64,000 nucleotides of DNA from Pseudomonas putida W15Oct28 (GCF_000708715.2 NZ_JENB01000008.1:1-64000); one strand, 5' to 3'. Positions 46,033 through 54,135 are shown, counted from the first letter of the stretch. Numbers and translations: made by a program. The notes: generated from the sequence alone by a model not told the origin.

Positions 46033-46968
46033 ATGAACGAACAGGGACGTAATCCGCTGATCGAAGTGGGTCTTGAGCAGCAGGAGCTGTTTCCGATCCG
46101 TGAAGTTTCCCGCCTGACGGGCGTCAACGCCGTGACCCTGCGTGCCTGGGAGCGCCGTTATGGGCTGATTCAGCCAACCCGCACCGACAGTGGCCACCGT
46201 CTTTATTCCCAAGCGGACATCGATGACATCCGCCGTATCCTCGGCTGGCTGGAGCGCGGCGTGGCGGTGAGCAAGGTGGGCAGCATCCTCGCTCGCGGCC
46301 ATGCCCTTGCCGTGCAGGCCAGCGGCGCGACGGACGCCTGGTTGCGCTGGCAGCACCAGGCGCGTCAGGCCGTGCAGCGTTTTGACATGGCTGGGCTGGA
46401 TCGGCTGTTCGATGAGGTGTTTGCCGCCAACACCCTGGACCAGGTGTTCGCCGAGGTGTTCATGCCGGTTTGGCACGACTTGGCGGCCGGGCAGGGCGGC
46501 TATGGGCAGGCCAGCGAGTGGCTGTTCCTTGACCAGTTCCTGCGTGGCCGGGTGTTTGCCCGTTTGCAGCTTGCCCACATGCCGCGTAATCGCACAGTGC
46601 TGCTGGCCGCGTTGCCGGGGCAATGCCACGAACTGGAATTGCTGGTGACCGGCCTGACCCTGGGCAGCGACGAGATTGGCGTGACGCCCTTGGCCAGCGG
46701 GCAGCCGCTGCAGGAGCTGGCGCTGGTCTGCGAACGCCTGAAACCGGATGCCCTGGTGCTGTTTTCCCACCACCCACCCACAGCGGAACTCACCCGACGC
46801 TTGGTGCGCATGGCTGCGGTGCTGGAATGCCCGTTGTTACTGGCCGGCGAAGCGGCAGAAGTGGCACAGGACCACCTGGCTGGCAGCCTGGTAGCGTGCC
46901 TGGGTGCGCAGGGCAGTGTGATGCGCCAGCGCTTGCGGCAGTTTCTGGCCGGTCAGCTCGATACCTGA
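46033..46968 (+). CDS. MerR-family regulator of the LitR/CarH type (B12-like domain)
   Basis: About 311 residues: MerR DNA-binding domain (FPIREVSRLTGVNAVTLRAWERRYGLIQPTRTDSGHRLYS) and a C-terminal CarH/LitR-like domain with LDQFLRGRVFARLQLAHM and LLAALPGQCHELELL. CarH uses ExHxxG to bind adenosylcobalamin; here it reads QCHELE, so the His is kept but the flanks are altered, as in class II LitR proteins that are thought to rely on a LOV partner. The short LOV gene is 0.7 kb away. The start is unsure: ATG 45994, GTG 46027 and ATG 46033 are all in frame. The 3' end overlaps the PilZ-like gene by 16 bp. Confidence 0.8.
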   Translation: MNEQGRNPLIEVGLEQQELFPIREVSRLTGVNAVTLRAWERRYGLIQPTRTDSGHRLYSQADIDDIRRILGWLERGVAVSKVGSILARGHALAVQASGATDAWLRWQHQARQAVQRFDMAGLDRLFDEVFAANTLDQVFAEVFMPVWHDLAAGQGGYGQASEWLFLDQFLRGRVFARLQLAHMPRNRTVLLAALPGQCHELELLVTGLTLGSDEIGVTPLASGQPLQELALVCERLKPDALVLFSHHPPTAELTRRLVRMAAVLECPLLLAGEAAEVAQDHLAGSLVACLGAQGSVMRQRLRQFLAGQLDT

Positions 46969-47570
46969 GTGTGCAGCTCGGGGTGGGCCCGGCGATGGGC
47001 CTGGAGGATGTAGTCGCGCAGGCGGTCGATCTCTTCGGCCGGGCTCTGGCCGAGGTCGTAGGCCGCGAGGTCCGGGCCGATGCGCCGGCCCAGCACGCCA
47101 TGCAGCTCGATCGGGCTGATGTCGCCCGGGGCGAAGCGCAACTCGAAGCGGGTGGGCGCTGCTGGCAACCCGCGTACCTCCAGCAGCACACCTTTGAACG
47201 AAATGTCGCGAACCCACAGGCCGCTTTCCTGCCCATGGCTATCGAGCAGCTGGCTGGGTGTTTCCATCGACAGGCGCCAGGCGCGCAGCATGGGGCCGTC
47301 TTCGTAGATTTCCGGTGAACCCAGTTGCAGGTGCAGGGCGTGGAACTCGTCTTCCACCAGTTGCAGCGGGAAGCTGATTTGCTGGTTGTTGAACTGGGCC
47401 TGCAAGGTCACTTGTTCGTTGGCCACCAGGCGGGTCAGCAAGCTCTGGATGCGACGGTCGCCATTGACCAGCAGGCTCGACATGGTGTCGGCCAGGTTCA
47501 ATTGCGGCGAATGCTGCATGCTCTGGATGAAATCCAGCTCGTCCTGGGTCAGGAGCGCGTCTGCTTGCAT
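46953..47570 (-). CDS. PilZ-like protein next to the LOV photoreceptor
   Basis: A 205-residue protein with an N-terminal helical part (ADALLTQDELDFIQSMQHSPQLNLADTM), a middle YcgR-N-like barrel (LLTRLVANEQVTLQAQFNNQQISFPLQLVEDEF) and a C-terminal PilZ-like barrel (LWVRDISFKGVLLEVRG matches D/NxSxxG). The RxxxR motif is weak (RAWRLSME), so c-di-GMP binding is uncertain. It lies 59 bp downstream of the LOV gene on the same strand and may share its transcript. ATG 47570 (MQADALLTQ) is preferred. Confidence 0.7.
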   Translation of the reverse strand: MQADALLTQDELDFIQSMQHSPQLNLADTMSSLLVNGDRRIQSLLTRLVANEQVTLQAQFNNQQISFPLQLVEDEFHALHLQLGSPEIYEDGPMLRAWRLSMETPSQLLDSHGQESGLWVRDISFKGVLLEVRGLPAAPTRFELRFAPGDISPIELHGVLGRRIGPDLAAYDLGQSPAEEIDRLRDYILQAHRRAHPELHTQVSS

Positions 47571-47629
47571 GATCGAACTCGGTGGTGGCGATTTCTTCAA
47601 CGGAATTGACCGTGCGTGGCGTACTTGGT

Positions 47630-48058
47630 TCAGGCGCGTTCGTCGGGTTTCGGACAAACGCGCAGTTCGGCAAGCTCCCGCTCAAGTTCGACCTGGCGGC
47701 TGACATCCTTCTGAATACCGATGAAATAGGTCCGCTGTTCAGCGTCGAGCCTTACCGGTGTGATCGACAACTCGTTCCAGAACGCGCTGCCGTCCTTGCG
47801 GTAGTTGCGCAGCACTTCGCGACAGGGACGGCCTTCGGCCAAGGCCCTGCGGATGCGGGCACGGCCAAGCTGGTCACGGTCGTCGGCCTGCAGGAAGCGG
47901 CAATCCTGGTAGAGGATTTCGTCGCGGCTGTAGCCGGTCAGGCGTTCGAAAGCGGCGTTCACGTAGATCAGGATGGTGTCGTCGCCTTCCTGTTCGGCGA
48001 CCACGATCCCGTCATTGGACGCATCGACCATCGATTGCAGCAATTGCGCGTTGATCAT
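47630..48058 (-). CDS. Short LOV blue-light photoreceptor (PpSB1-LOV ortholog)
   Basis: A 142-residue protein consisting of a single LOV domain with short N- and C-terminal helices. It binds flavin mononucleotide and forms a covalent cysteinyl adduct in blue light. The photoactive Cys53 is in DCRFLQADDRDQ, and the flavin contacts LRNYRKDGSAFWNELSI and TYFIGIQKDVSRQVELE are intact. It closely resembles PpSB1-LOV of P. putida KT2440, with the same 142-residue length. There is no effector domain, so it must signal through a partner; the LitR-type and PilZ-like genes beside it are candidates. Confidence 0.92.
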   Translation of the reverse strand: MINAQLLQSMVDASNDGIVVAEQEGDDTILIYVNAAFERLTGYSRDEILYQDCRFLQADDRDQLGRARIRRALAEGRPCREVLRNYRKDGSAFWNELSITPVRLDAEQRTYFIGIQKDVSRQVELERELAELRVCPKPDERA

Positions 48059-48174
48059 GTTCGGGCCATTGAGCCAAGAAAGGCTGAAGACGTGGACTTT
48101 GGTAGAGGCGGCCTTTTGCCAGCGTTGGGTGCTAGTATCCTACGTTTTCACTCAGTTTCGGAATCCTCTACCCG

Positions 48175-48630
48175 ATGAAAGTCGCCATTATTTCCGGATC
48201 GGTCTATGGCACCGCCGAAGAAGTCGCCCGTCATGCCGAATCGCTGCTCAAGGCTGCAGGCCTGGAGGCCTGGCATGCGGCGCGTGCCACCCTGCAGGAC
48301 CTTGAAGGTTTTGCCCCAGACGCCTTGCTGGCCGTGACCTCGACCACCGGCATGGGCGAATTGCCGGACAACCTGATGCCGTTGTACAGCACCATTCGTG
48401 ACACCCTGCCTGCGGCCTGGCGTGGCCTGCCGGGTGCCGTGATTGCGCTGGGCGACGCCAGCTATGGCGACACCTACTGTGGTGGTGGCGAGCAGATGCG
48501 CGAGCTGTTTGCCGAGCTGGGCGTGCGCGAAGTTTTGCCGATGCTGCGCCTGGATGCCAGCGAGACGGTGACCCCGGAGGCCGATGCCGAGCCGTGGTTG
48601 GCTGAGTTGGCAGCAGTATTGAAAGCCTGA
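48175..48630 (+). CDS. Flavodoxin (MioC-like)
   Basis: A 151-residue flavodoxin. The FMN phosphate loop is SGSVYGTAEEVARH (residues 7-20), with the isoalloxazine loops TSTTGMGELPDNL and ALGDASYGDTYCGGGEQM. It carries single electrons between reductases (such as the Fpr at 21.3 kb) and acceptors. The MioC-type short form lacks the long-chain insertion. It is divergent from the LOV gene with a 116-bp gap. Confidence 0.9.
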   Translation: MKVAIISGSVYGTAEEVARHAESLLKAAGLEAWHAARATLQDLEGFAPDALLAVTSTTGMGELPDNLMPLYSTIRDTLPAAWRGLPGAVIALGDASYGDTYCGGGEQMRELFAELGVREVLPMLRLDASETVTPEADAEPWLAELAAVLKA

Positions 48631-48648
48631 TCCATGTCCGCAGCCTGA

Positions 48649-48745
48649 TCCGGCCTCTTCGCGGGCACGCCCGCTCCCACAGGAAAATCACCAAACCTGA
48701 GGGCAGTGATATTCCTGTGGGAGCGGGCGTGCCCGCGAAGAGGCC
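48649..48745. repeat. REP pair, inverted (type A)
   Basis: CCGGCCTCTTCGCGGGCACG and CGTGCCCGCGAAGAGGCC flank an AACCTGAGGGCAGTGATATT spacer. It lies between the convergent flavodoxin and LysR genes. Confidence 0.92.
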
Positions 48746-48757
48746 AGCAAGGCCAGT

Positions 48758-49654
48758 TCATTCCTTGCTGTCAGGCACCGGCCATTCGCGCAGTAGGGCC
48801 AACCACGCCTGTGCCGCCCGTGACAGGTACGCCCCGCGCCGCCAGATAAAGGCAATATCCCAACGCAAATCACCCGGCGAGCGCAACGGCAACCGCACCA
48901 CCCCGGGGCGCTCCAGCGCTTTTGCCACCACCCGGGGCAGCAACACCACGCCCTGGCCTGCCGCCACCAACGCGGCCAAGAAATCCGCCTGGCCACTGCG
49001 CCCACCTTCCTTCGGGGTAAACCCTTGCTGCTGGCACGCCTTCAGCAGCCGGTCATTGAGCACGAAGCTGCGCTGATACAGCAAAAACGGCGTATCGGCC
49101 AGTTGCCCCAGGTCCACCCCGCCCAGGTCCGCCAAGGTATGGCCAGCCGGCAGCAGGGCATCCAGCGGTTCGTTGCAGAACGGCTGATAGTCGAACGCTT
49201 CGTCGCTGGGCGTCAGGCTGCCACCCAGTTCCAGTTCGCCACTCCTGACCGCCTGCTCGACGCTACGGCTGCCGCCTTCGAGCAACTGGATCGCGATGTT
49301 CGGGTGGCGCCGCCGGTACTCGGCGAACAAGCCGGCGAACAAGGCGTCACTGCCCAGCATCGGCAAGCCCAGGCGCAGCTCGCCACGCTCCATCTGGCTG
49401 AGGTCGTCCAGCTCGTTCAGCAATGCCTGGCGCTGGCGCAGCAGGGCTTCACCACGCTCCAGCACAATGCGCCCGGCAGCCGTCAGGTGCAGTTGCGAGG
49501 CCTGGCGCTCTAGCAGTGGCTGGCCCACACCTTGCTCCAGCTGGGCCACCTGCTTGCTCACGGCCGACTGGCTGATGTGCAGGGTCTGCGCCGCCTGGGT
49601 AAAACCACCGCGGTGGACCACTTCGATAAAGCTGCGCAGCTGTTTGAATTCCAT
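48758..49654 (-). CDS. LysR-family regulator divergent from lrgAB-like genes (CidR-like)
   Basis: A 298-residue LysR protein: MEFKQLRSFIEVVHRGGFTQAAQTLHISQSAVSKQVAQLE is the HTH, with LRLGLPMLGSDALFAGLF beginning the effector domain. The 98-bp divergent gap to the LrgA-like gene at 49753 is the same layout as cidR-cidAB and its bacterial relatives, in which the LysR regulator responds to acetate or overflow metabolism. Control of the neighbours is inferred. Confidence 0.87.
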   Translation of the reverse strand: MEFKQLRSFIEVVHRGGFTQAAQTLHISQSAVSKQVAQLEQGVGQPLLERQASQLHLTAAGRIVLERGEALLRQRQALLNELDDLSQMERGELRLGLPMLGSDALFAGLFAEYRRRHPNIAIQLLEGGSRSVEQAVRSGELELGGSLTPSDEAFDYQPFCNEPLDALLPAGHTLADLGGVDLGQLADTPFLLYQRSFVLNDRLLKACQQQGFTPKEGGRSGQADFLAALVAAGQGVVLLPRVVAKALERPGVVRLPLRSPGDLRWDIAFIWRRGAYLSRAAQAWLALLREWPVPDSKE

Positions 49655-49752
49655 GCTCTGAATTCCATTCTGGAATGGCTATCAGTCTAACAATTCGCTT
49701 CTGGCCTAGGCAGCCGAATCTTAAAATGAGGGCCTGTCGAGGAACCCCTGCC

Positions 49753-50139
49753 ATGAAACCCGCGTTATTGAAAAAGGCCCTTCGCCTGCTTGTCGAGCTG
49801 GCAATTCTTTGTGCCCTGTTCCTGCTTGGCGGCCAGCTTGCCACCTGGCTGGGCTGGCCAATCCCCGGTGGTGTGATGGGCCTGGCATTGCTGTTGGTAC
49901 TGTTTGCCTCGGGTGTGCTCAAGCCGGCCATGCTGCAACTGGGCGCCGGCTGGTTGATGGCCGAGATGCTGCTGTTTTTCATTCCGGCGCTGATGAGCCT
50001 GCTCGACTACGGCTCGCTGATCCGTGAAGAGGGCTGGCGCATCCTGCTGGTGATCGCCGTGAGCACGTTGATGGTGATGGTCGTGACGGCGCTCACCGTG
50101 GAACTGGTGTGCCGCTGGAGCCTGCGCCATGAGCCTTGA
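49753..50139 (+). CDS. CidA/LrgA-family membrane protein (holin-like)
   Basis: A 128-residue protein with four predicted membrane helices: LLVELAILCALFLLGGQLATWLGWPIPGGVMGLALLLVLF contains the family core, followed by GAGWLMAEMLLFFIPALMSLLDYG. CidA/LrgA proteins form small pores with the CidB/LrgB partner and affect autolysis or transport of pyruvate and other overflow products. ATG 49753 follows GGAACCCCTGCC. Its 3' end overlaps the next gene by 11 bp. Confidence 0.9.
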   Translation: MKPALLKKALRLLVELAILCALFLLGGQLATWLGWPIPGGVMGLALLLVLFASGVLKPAMLQLGAGWLMAEMLLFFIPALMSLLDYGSLIREEGWRILLVIAVSTLMVMVVTALTVELVCRWSLRHEP

Positions 50140-50815
50140 ACCCATGCCGCTGTTCTGGCTGGCCCTGACGTTGCTGGCCTACCTGGGCAGCCGCTGGCTG
50201 TACCGGCGCAGCGGGCGCTACCTGCTGTCGCCGTTAATCCTGGTACCGGTGCTGTTGCTGGCCGTGGCGGTGCCGCTGCACACCGCCTATGCCGAGTATG
50301 CGCGCAACACCCACTGGTTGATGGGCGTGCTCGGCCCGGTGACCGTGGCCTTTGCGGTGCCGATCTGGCAGCAGCGGGCGATGCTGGCGCGCCACTGGCC
50401 AGCACTGATGGTGGGCATGGTCGCCGGCAGCAGTGCCTCGATTGCCAGCTCCTGGGGGCTGGCGCACCTGCTGGCGCTGGACAGTGCGACCAGCCTGTCG
50501 CTGGTGCCGCGTTCAATCACCACGCCGTTTGCCATGCCCTTGGCCCAGGACCTGGGAGGCGTGCCGGAGCTGACGGCGGTGTTCGTGATGTTCACCGGCG
50601 TGCTCGGTGCCATGTTCGGCGGCGTGCTGCTGCGCTGGTTGCCGTTGCGCACGCCCTTGGCACGCGGTGCGCTGTTTGGCGTTGGGGCGCATGGTGCCGG
50701 GGTCAGCCGGGCACAGGAGGTGGGCCGCGAGGAAGGTTCTGTGGCCGGCCTGGTCATGGTCCTGACCGGGTTGTTGAACCTGTTCGCGGCACCGTTGCTG
50801 GCCATGCTGCTCTGA
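50129..50815 (+). CDS. CidB/LrgB-family membrane protein
   Basis: A 228-residue membrane protein of the LrgB family: YLLSPLILVPVLLLAVAVPLHTAYAEYARNTHWLMGVLGPVTVAFAVPIW, LVPRSITTPFAMPLAQDLGG and GALFGVGAHGAGVSRAQEVG are all family signatures. It partners with the LrgA-like protein upstream through an 11-bp overlap. Start ATG 50129 is inside the LrgA-like gene. Confidence 0.92.
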   Translation: MSLEPMPLFWLALTLLAYLGSRWLYRRSGRYLLSPLILVPVLLLAVAVPLHTAYAEYARNTHWLMGVLGPVTVAFAVPIWQQRAMLARHWPALMVGMVAGSSASIASSWGLAHLLALDSATSLSLVPRSITTPFAMPLAQDLGGVPELTAVFVMFTGVLGAMFGGVLLRWLPLRTPLARGALFGVGAHGAGVSRAQEVGREEGSVAGLVMVLTGLLNLFAAPLLAMLL

Positions 50816-50991
50816 CCGTTCGTGCCACTGACTCGCACAGTCATCAAGCTGGCTGGCAACGCAAGTTTCAGCTCATGGGCTGCTGGCTAGACTCTGCCTC
50901 GACATAGAGAGCACATGTATGTGCCGAGGTGACATGCAATGACCGCAGCCTTGCCCTATCCCGTCCCTATCACTTCACCGGGTTACTTCTG

Positions 50992-51897
50992 ATGCCTATG
51001 GCCGAAATTCCATTGTGCGTCTGGCGTACCCGGGGACAGAGTTTCACTTTCCGGGGCCAGAGCATCCGCTACTGGACCGCAGGGCAAGGAGAGCCCCTGC
51101 TTCTGTTACACGGCTTCCCCACTGCCAGCTGGGACTGGCACTACCTGTGGGGGCCTTTGACCCAGCGCTTTCGGGTGATCGCGTGCGACATGCTCGGCTT
51201 TGGCGATTCGGCCAAACCGGTCGATCACGCCTACAGCCTGATGGAGCAGGCAGACTTGCAGCAGGCCCTGCTCACCCACCTGCAGGTCGACCAGCCGGTG
51301 CACCTGCTGGCCCACGACTACGGCGGCAGCGTCGCCCAGGAGTTGCTGGCGCGGCACCATGAACAGCGTGCCGAGGTTGCCAGCTGCGTGTTCCTCAACA
51401 GCGGGCTGTTCCCCGAAAGCTGCCGCATGCTGCTGATCCAGAAGCTGCTGCTCAGCCGGTTCGGCTGGCTGGTCGGGCGCTCGTTCGGGCGTGACGACCT
51501 GGTGCGCAACGTGACCCAGGTCTACGGCCCTTGCACCCACCCCAGCGAAAGCGCCCTGGATGATTTCTGGAGCCTGATTGCCGCCAACCGGGGTACGCGC
51601 ATCCTGCACAAGCTGGTGGGCTACATGCCCGAACGCAGGTTGCACCGCGAACGCTGGGTCGGGGCGATGCAGCGCAAAGGTGTGCCACTGCGCTTGATCA
51701 ATGGCGTGGTCGACCCGCTTTCCGGCGCGCAGATGCTGGAGCGCTACCGGCAACTGGTGCCGGAGCCGGACACCGTGCAGCTACAGGGCATCGGCCATTA
51801 CCCGCACACCGAAGCACCCGTGCAGGTGCTGCGTCACTACCTGGCCTTTCGTGAACAGCCTGTGAGCTTCCACCCGCAGAAAGTGGCGTGGTCCTGA
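50992..51897 (+). CDS. Alpha/beta hydrolase (MEST/haloalkane dehalogenase-like)
   Basis: A 301-residue hydrolase with LLLLHGFPTASWDWHYLWGPL (oxyanion HGFP), ACDMLGFGDSAKP, the nucleophile elbow LLAHDYGGSVAQELL and a catalytic His in GIGHYPHTEAPVQV. The HDYGG elbow carries Asp as nucleophile, as in haloalkane dehalogenases and epoxide hydrolases, and the overall pattern recalls the MEST group. The substrate is unknown. The start is either ATG 50992 or 50998; neither has a strong ribosome site. Confidence 0.82.
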   Translation: MPMAEIPLCVWRTRGQSFTFRGQSIRYWTAGQGEPLLLLHGFPTASWDWHYLWGPLTQRFRVIACDMLGFGDSAKPVDHAYSLMEQADLQQALLTHLQVDQPVHLLAHDYGGSVAQELLARHHEQRAEVASCVFLNSGLFPESCRMLLIQKLLLSRFGWLVGRSFGRDDLVRNVTQVYGPCTHPSESALDDFWSLIAANRGTRILHKLVGYMPERRLHRERWVGAMQRKGVPLRLINGVVDPLSGAQMLERYRQLVPEPDTVQLQGIGHYPHTEAPVQVLRHYLAFREQPVSFHPQKVAWS

Positions 51898-51951
51898 CGG
51901 GGCCTCATCGCGCTGCGTTATTGCCAGGCATTCAGCCTGCGTGAGCTTGAT

Positions 51952-51977
51952 TGTCCGCCGCTGGCTTGCGGCGGACA
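51952..51977. terminator. Hairpin between hydrolase and SDR genes
   Basis: TGTCCGCCGC-TGGCTT-GCGGCGGACA forms a perfect 10-bp stem, 54 bases after the hydrolase stop. No U-run follows, so it may be a terminator or an RNA-stabilising stem. Confidence 0.45.
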
Positions 51978-52011
51978 CTCGGCTGACCTGAACCTGCCTG
52001 GAGCCATGAAC

Positions 52012-52926
52012 ATGAGCGAGCCTGTCCGTCTGCAAGATCGCGTGGTGATCGTCACCGGAGCCGGCGGCGGCCTGGGCCGTGCCCATGCGCTGCTGTTTGC
52101 CGCACGTGGCGCCCGGGTCGTGGTCAACGACCTTGGCGGCTCTACCCATGGTGAAGGTGCCAGCGCCTCGGCCGCCGACCGGGTGGTGGAAGAGATCCGC
52201 GCCGCCGGTGGCATCGCCATCGCCAACCACGACTCGGTCAGCCAGGGCGCACGCATCGTCGAGCAGGCCATGGACAGCTTCGGCCGGGTCGATGTACTGG
52301 TGAACAACGCAGGCATCCTGCGTGACAAGACCTTCCACAAGATGGACGACAGCGACTGGGAGCAGGTTTACCAGGTGCATGTCGAAGGGGCCTTCAAAGT
52401 CACCCGCGCAGCCTGGCCACACCTGCGCGAGCAAAACTGGGGGCGGGTGATATTCACCGCTTCTACCTCCGGCATCTACGGCAACTTCGGCCAGGCCAAC
52501 TACGGCATGGCCAAGCTGGGCCTGTACGGGCTGACGCGCACTTTGGCGATCGAAGGGCGCAAGCACGGCATCCTGGTCAACGCCATCGCCCCCACCGGTG
52601 GCACCCGCATGACCGAAGGGCTTATCCCGCCCCAGGTATTCGAGCGCCTCAAGCCCGAGCTGGTCAGCCCGCTGGTGGTGTACCTGGGCAGCGAGCAGTG
52701 CCAGGGTACGGGTGAACTGTTCGAGGTAGGCGGTGGCTGGGTGGGCAAGGTGCGTTGGGAGCGCAGCCTGGGGGTGGGCTTTGACCCGCGCGAAGGCTTC
52801 ACTCCGGAACAGGTGGCCGAGAACTGGGCACGGATCGGCGACTTTGAGGCGGCGGTGCATCCGCAGGACAGTTTGCAGGCTTTGCAGCAGATGATGGCCA
52901 ACCTGCAGAAGTACCCTCTGGGCTGA
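52012..52926 (+). CDS. SDR-family (3R)-hydroxyacyl-CoA dehydrogenase-like protein
   Basis: A 304-residue SDR: NAD motif VIVTGAGGGLGRAHALLFAARGARVVVNDLGG, then VDVLVNNAGILRDKTFHKMDDSDWEQVYQVH, and the active site Ser/Tyr/Lys in FTASTSGIYGNFGQANYGMAKLGL. The pattern strongly resembles the dehydrogenase domain of peroxisomal multifunctional enzyme 2, so a role in fatty-acid or branched acyl-CoA oxidation is likely. The second ATG (52012) is chosen because GGAG lies eight bases upstream; ATG 52006 is too close to it. Confidence 0.86.
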   Translation: MSEPVRLQDRVVIVTGAGGGLGRAHALLFAARGARVVVNDLGGSTHGEGASASAADRVVEEIRAAGGIAIANHDSVSQGARIVEQAMDSFGRVDVLVNNAGILRDKTFHKMDDSDWEQVYQVHVEGAFKVTRAAWPHLREQNWGRVIFTASTSGIYGNFGQANYGMAKLGLYGLTRTLAIEGRKHGILVNAIAPTGGTRMTEGLIPPQVFERLKPELVSPLVVYLGSEQCQGTGELFEVGGGWVGKVRWERSLGVGFDPREGFTPEQVAENWARIGDFEAAVHPQDSLQALQQMMANLQKYPLG

Positions 52927-52937
52927 ACTTGTATTGC

Positions 52938-53046
52938 CTGTACCGGCCTCTTCGCGGGCTTGCCCGCTCCCACAGGGATATCACTGCCCTCAGGTCTGGT
53001 GATATCCCTGTGGGAGCGGGCAAGCCCGCGAAGAGGCCCGCACAGG
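52938..53046. repeat. REP pair, inverted (type A)
   Basis: CTGTACCGGCCTCTTCGCGG and CGCGAAGAGGCCCGCACAG flank a spacer with GGGATATCAC...GTGATATCCC, itself an inverted repeat. It follows the SDR gene. Confidence 0.92.
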
Positions 53047-53062
53047 CAGAAGATTATTCAGG

Positions 53063-53190
53063 GCAAAAAAAGGCCGCTGCAAGCCGCAGCGGCCAATCGA
53101 GACGTCAGATCAAGGAGCTTCAAAATCTACGTCGGTGAACCTCGCAGGCATGAAAAGCGGGGGGAGAGCCCTTCATGCCGGCCAGTGAGT
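53063..53190 (-). ncRNA. Candidate small RNA or structured 3' UTR downstream of hmgR
   Basis: The 227 bp between the REP pair and hmgR carry no credible gene but have RNA-like structure on the minus strand. A stem GGCATGAA/TTCATGCC (plus positions 53148-53180 region) presents a C-rich loop CTCTCCCCCC, followed by a strong terminator (53065-53094). The C-rich loop could pair with ribosome binding sites. It may be a free sRNA or one cut from the hmgR 3' UTR. The 5' end is a guess. Confidence 0.35.
53065..53094 (-). terminator. Intrinsic terminator, minus strand
   Basis: Read on the minus strand: GGCCGCTGC-GGCTT-GCAGCGGCC then TTTTTTTG. It is a textbook Rho-independent terminator with a 9-bp stem. 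It lies 180 bp beyond the hmgR stop and could end hmgR or a separate small RNA. Confidence 0.85.
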
Positions 53191-53273
53191 AAAGAATAAG
53201 CGCTTGATCCCGTAGGAAAAATAGCGGCTTATGACATTCACCTTTACGTATTGGGCAATAGTGCCGCAGCCGC

Positions 53274-54062
53274 TCAGGCAGCGGGCGAATAGCCCATGCG
53301 CCAGCTGGTTTCCCGCGCTGAGGCCAGCAGCCGTTGCGCCGCCGGGCCATGCTCGTCGGCATGGAAGATCGACGTCGGCCCGACCACGGTCATCACTGCA
53401 GCGATCTGCCCCATGGCGTTGAACACCGGCGCCGACAGCGCATCCACGCCCGGCATCAGCAGCCCGTGTACATGGTGCAGGCCACGTTCGCGAATGCCCG
53501 CCAGTACCGCCTGGTAATCGTCGGCACTCTGCTGCAGGGCAGCCAGCTCGCGGTCACGCAACTCCACGGTCTCGCGCTCCGGCAGGTAGGCGGCGAACAC
53601 CAGGCCGGTGGAGGAGGTGAGCAGCGGCAGCACCGAGCCCATCTGCGTGACCACGGTGACTGCGCGCACCGCCGGTTCAATGCTGACCACGGTTGCGCCC
53701 TGGTTGCCCCACACCGCAATGAAGCAGCTCTCGTTCAGTTCGTCGCGCAGCTGCGACAGCGGCAGCGCGGCAATCTTCAGCACATCGATGCTGCCCAGCG
53801 CCGCCAGCCCCACCCGCAGTGCCTCACGGCCCAGGCCGTAATGGTTGGTGGCCGCATCCTGCTCGGCAAAGCCGCTGGCAATCAGCGCCTGCAGGTAGCG
53901 GTGCACCTTGCTCGCCGGCATCTGCACATGTTCCGACAGGCGTGACAGCGACGTGGAAGGGGAGAGCTCGGCAAGGGCTTTGAGGATGTCTGTGCCAACC
54001 TCCGCCGAGCGGACTTTCTGCTTGCCGTTGTCGGCGGAGGAGCTGGCTTTGGTCATGGACAT
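53274..54062 (-). CDS. hmgR: IclR-family repressor of homogentisate genes
   Basis: A 262-residue IclR protein: winged HTH (ILKALAELSPSTSLSRLSEHVQMPASKVHRYLQALIASGFAEQD) and a GAF-like effector domain (DVLKIAALPLSQLRDELNESCFIAVWGNQGATVVSIEP, TSSTGLVFAAYLPE, MPGVDALSAPVFNAMGQIAAVMTVVGP). It is divergent from hmgA with two HmgR-type operators between them. In P. putida, HmgR represses hmgABC and homogentisate releases it. The start is ATG 54062, with GGAAG upstream; ATG 54056 and the frame to 54107 are alternatives. Confidence 0.92.
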   Translation of the reverse strand: MSMTKASSSADNGKQKVRSAEVGTDILKALAELSPSTSLSRLSEHVQMPASKVHRYLQALIASGFAEQDAATNHYGLGREALRVGLAALGSIDVLKIAALPLSQLRDELNESCFIAVWGNQGATVVSIEPAVRAVTVVTQMGSVLPLLTSSTGLVFAAYLPERETVELRDRELAALQQSADDYQAVLAGIRERGLHHVHGLLMPGVDALSAPVFNAMGQIAAVMTVVGPTSIFHADEHGPAAQRLLASARETSWRMGYSPAA

Positions 54063-54118
54063 CTGCTTCCGGATTCTTCGAGTCGCGCCTTTATAGCTTG
54101 ACGCCATGCGCGTAGCAA

Positions 54119-54135
54119 ATTACGTTATTCGTAAT
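54119..54135. promoter_or_regulatory. HmgR operator 1
   Basis: ATTACG-TTATT-CGTAAT is a perfect 17-bp palindrome in the hmgR-hmgA gap. HmgR of P. putida is known to bind a 17-bp palindrome at this place. Confidence 0.75.
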
